Assembly (NCBI GenBank): GCA_003132865.1
Contig: PKYZ01000795.1
Span: 1-7,106 of the forward strand
Reading direction: 5' to 3'
From: Bryobacterales bacterium
GTDB taxonomy: Bacteria > Acidobacteriota > Terriglobia > Bryobacterales > Bryobacteraceae
Length of the DNA: 7,106 nucleotides
The position numbers and the translations under genes are program-made. The notes under the pieces were generated by a model that saw only the letters and a program-made list of their open reading frames with translations, searched no databases and was not told the origin of the DNA. Shown piece by piece: positions 5,260-7,106 of this stretch. How positions within the stretch are numbered: the first letter of the stretch is position 1; every line of letters begins with the position of its first letter.

Positions 5260-5979
5260 TTACCAATCACGCCATGCCAGAGTCTGGACGATTTCTTGCT
5301 GTACCTTAGCGCCGCAATAGCCCTTCTTCGCGTAATGGACCAGAAAAATCGCTAAACCAGCAGCGACAGCGGGTGGAGCGCCCGCCATGAAGGGGATCAG
5401 CGAGCACACCGCGACAGCTACGGGCTCAATCGCCGCTTCGGCTGTCCTTGTTGCCAGGTCATCCGCTGCGACCCTCACCACTTCCCAGAGGTGTGAACGT
5501 TTCTCGGAAGACGGCGACTCCGCCGACCGCAATTCGGATCGGTCGCACAAATAGGGCTGGGCGGCGCGCAGGAGGGAAAGAAACCAGTTGGACTCAGAGT
5601 GATTGTTCTGAAGAAATGAAGCGAAGCTCATGGCGCCGAACGGGTCACCCTGGCACTGCAGCTCGTTGTAGATTCGCAGTTCAATCTCGTACGCGGGATT
5701 GCCCTTTAGACTGTCGATCGATAGATTTCCGGAACCGTCGGGGGCAGTCAGATCCTGTTTGAGGAGGCACTCCCTACGGGCCCCCGTTTCAGACGGCCCG
5801 GCCAGTTCGTGAGGCACAGCGAATGGACGCTTGAGTTCGATTCCAGTCAACCGAGCGAGACGCCGCACACTCATGTGTTCATCTGGAATTGCCATCGCTC
5901 GCGCAAAGTCCGTTCCGTATTCCTCCTGTGCGAGCCGATCCAGCGTCTTGAGACCGACCTCAACTTCGACAGTATTCAC
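5260..5979 (-). CDS. Unrecognised 239-aa protein with a hydrophobic C-terminal segment
   Basis: I do not recognise the family. The GTG at 5979 is chosen because GGAGG at 5988-5984 precedes it by four bases; a longer frame to 6036 would overlap the upstream gene and lacks such a site. The first 50 residues (MNTVEVEVGLKTLDRLAQEE then FARAMAIPDEHMSVRRLARL) look mixed alpha/beta, and the middle is polar. A hydrophobic, Ala/Val-rich stretch at about 184-216 (PVAVAVCSLIPFMAG, APPAVAAGLAIFLVHY) could be one or two membrane helices or a buried helical hairpin, followed by AKKGYCG and a short tail ending RDW. Six cysteines are scattered. It is the second gene of a minus-strand pair, 26 bases after the upstream stop, so co-transcription is likely. 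It converges on the immunity-like gene with 87 bases between the stops. Confidence 0.72.
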   Translation of the reverse strand: MNTVEVEVGLKTLDRLAQEEYGTDFARAMAIPDEHMSVRRLARLTGIELKRPFAVPHELAGPSETGARRECLLKQDLTAPDGSGNLSIDSLKGNPAYEIELRIYNELQCQGDPFGAMSFASFLQNNHSESNWFLSLLRAAQPYLCDRSELRSAESPSSEKRSHLWEVVRVAADDLATRTAEAAIEPVAVAVCSLIPFMAGAPPAVAAGLAIFLVHYAKKGYCGAKVQQEIVQTLAWRDW

Positions 5980-5983
5980 GTTT

Positions 5984-5988
5984 CCTCC
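5984..5988 (-). promoter_or_regulatory. Shine-Dalgarno fixing the GTG start at 5979
   Basis: On the minus strand GGAGG is followed by AAAC and then GTG. No other in-frame start nearby has such a site. Confidence 0.65.
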
Positions 5989-6005
5989 AATCTTGCCGCT
6001 TTTGC

Positions 6006-7106
6006 TTATCCCTTGGTCATCCAGTCGACAGGCCAAGTAACCTCAAGCAACGGCAAAGGCGACATGGCACCGCGCGGAAGTTCCCAAGTGATCTGGAAGA
6101 GGGGAAAGGCGGTCCTGACCTTAGACTTCTCGACTGCAGTCACAAGGGTATCCATATTGGCGGCGGACACGGGCTTCGGGCCGGGGGGGACCAGAAACTG
6201 TCTTGTCAGTACATCGCCTCTTGCGGCAATACCTTGCGTCTCCGCACCTTTTGGAGACTGCCGCGGGTGGAAGTCTGGAAGAGGCTGCTGAACGAGGCCC
6301 GAGACACTAAAGGTTGCTGATCTGATCCGGCTCAGATTCCAAAAGGTCATTTGGCCTGTCGTTGTCTGATAGGTACGACTCAGCACCTCGCTGAGGATCG
6401 GCCCGAAATCAGTTGACGTGTCTTTTGTATTGAGCCACGCATCGAGGGACAAGTTCCTTATCTGGAGTTTTCTGGCGGGTTCAGGGATCGGAGGACCGGT
6501 GTTCTCTCCTAGGCGCCGCACATCACGCCCGTAACTGACCCAATCGGACCGGCCGCTGGCCATGATGAACCCGGGGTCGATATCCAGTTCATTGTCGTCG
6601 TTTTCATCGCGCAGGTTTCGCAGAATCCGTGCCCGCACTCGCGTATATTGCCAGGCGTCGTCGAGAACAGCGACATGGAGAACATACTTGTCGGTGTCCG
6701 GTTGACCGCCCCGGGCCGGGAAAGCAAGAATGTCGGCTGCAATTACTCCTCCGAGTTCGGGCGTCGCCGTAGCGGGGGCCGCCTTCAGCTTCCAGCCGGA
6801 ACCGGTAGTAAACTCCAACCTGCTGTAACCCGCAAGGGATTTGTCCGGCACGCCGCCGCCCGCCTGGAAGAGGCCATCGGAAGCGTGCGGGGGCGTAAGC
6901 CAGTTTCCTATACCAGCCAACACGTCGTTCAGAGCAGGGTTGTCGGCCGGAGCCGTCGGCGGACTGCCGACAGCGCCTTTTTTTGATTCTTCGCGCTGCC
7001 GGTGGTAGGCGAACCAACGAAGAAGTGCGTCCGACAAAACGAAATCCGGCGCTTGGGGCTTTGCCTCCGCGGGTGGCAGGGTGTAGAGGAGAATGTTTAC
7101 CAGCGG
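6006..7106 (-). CDS. Unrecognised large protein, C-terminal 366 residues, start outside the window
   Basis: The frame is open from the right edge of the window (first residues PLVNILLYTLPPAEAKPQAP) to a TAA at 6008-6006, so the 5' end is missing. A TTG at 7037 gives a nominal start but lies inside an open, coding-looking frame with no ribosome binding site. No family is recognised. Visible features are a short hydrophobic LVNILLYTL at the edge, a basic/polar linker (YHRQREESKKG, then Pro/Ala-rich), a GVIAADILAFPARGG...KYVLHVAVLDDAWQYTRVRA segment that looks like beta-strands, an acidic patch DENDDNELDID, and a Trp-rich end with two similar strands, LFQITWELPRG and LLEVTWPVDW. It appears soluble and beta-rich. 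It is followed after 26 bases by the 239-aa gene, probably in one operon. A scaffold, envelope or secretion-associated role is only a guess. Confidence 0.75.
   Translation of the reverse strand, partial: PLVNILLYTLPPAEAKPQAPDFVLSDALLRWFAYHRQREESKKGAVGSPPTAPADNPALNDVLAGIGNWLTPPHASDGLFQAGGGVPDKSLAGYSRLEFTTGSGWKLKAAPATATPELGGVIAADILAFPARGGQPDTDKYVLHVAVLDDAWQYTRVRARILRNLRDENDDNELDIDPGFIMASGRSDWVSYGRDVRRLGENTGPPIPEPARKLQIRNLSLDAWLNTKDTSTDFGPILSEVLSRTYQTTTGQMTFWNLSRIRSATFSVSGLVQQPLPDFHPRQSPKGAETQGIAARGDVLTRQFLVPPGPKPVSAANMDTLVTAVEKSKVRTAFPLFQITWELPRGAMSPLPLLEVTWPVDWMTKG

Overview
The window looks like an accessory, repeat-rich and partly decayed stretch of a GC-rich bacterial chromosome. The best guess for the host is an Acidobacteriota member close to Solibacter/Bryobacter. 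That guess rests on the style of the tex remnant, the short cytosolic zinc-finger protein and the long GC-rich gaps holding fossil recombinase pieces; no rRNA or marker gene is present to confirm it.

Left part (1-3000): the C-terminal end of a serine recombinase (to 250) is followed by a long gap with hairpins and a dispersed repeat. Next come a zinc-finger/anti-sigma-like protein gene (889-1380), another gap and a 75-aa small hypothetical gene (1778-2005). After that is about 1 kb of very GC-rich, gene-poor sequence. It holds a two-unit tandem repeat whose units each form a hairpin, two more copies of the dispersed repeat, and a decayed tyrosine-recombinase fragment on the minus strand.

Middle part (3020-4350): a broken tex gene (RNA-binding transcription accessory protein) carries a one-base insertion near its 5' end. 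It stops abruptly at the first strand of its YqgF-like domain, exactly where a 195-bp foldback element with 50-bp terminal inverted repeats begins. The rest of tex is not found on the far side.

Right part (4307-7106): a probable promoter and strong ribosome binding site lead into a two-gene unit on the plus strand. The first gene encodes a small Cys/His amidase-like protein (BPSL0067-like, NlpC/P60/CHAP style) without a signal peptide. The second overlaps it by 14 bases and encodes a secreted four-cysteine protein resembling the STY0301 family. This arrangement fits a peptidoglycan-amidase effector with a periplasmic immunity protein. Converging on it from the right is a minus-strand operon of two unrecognised genes. 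The upstream one runs off the window, and the downstream one has a hydrophobic C-terminal segment.
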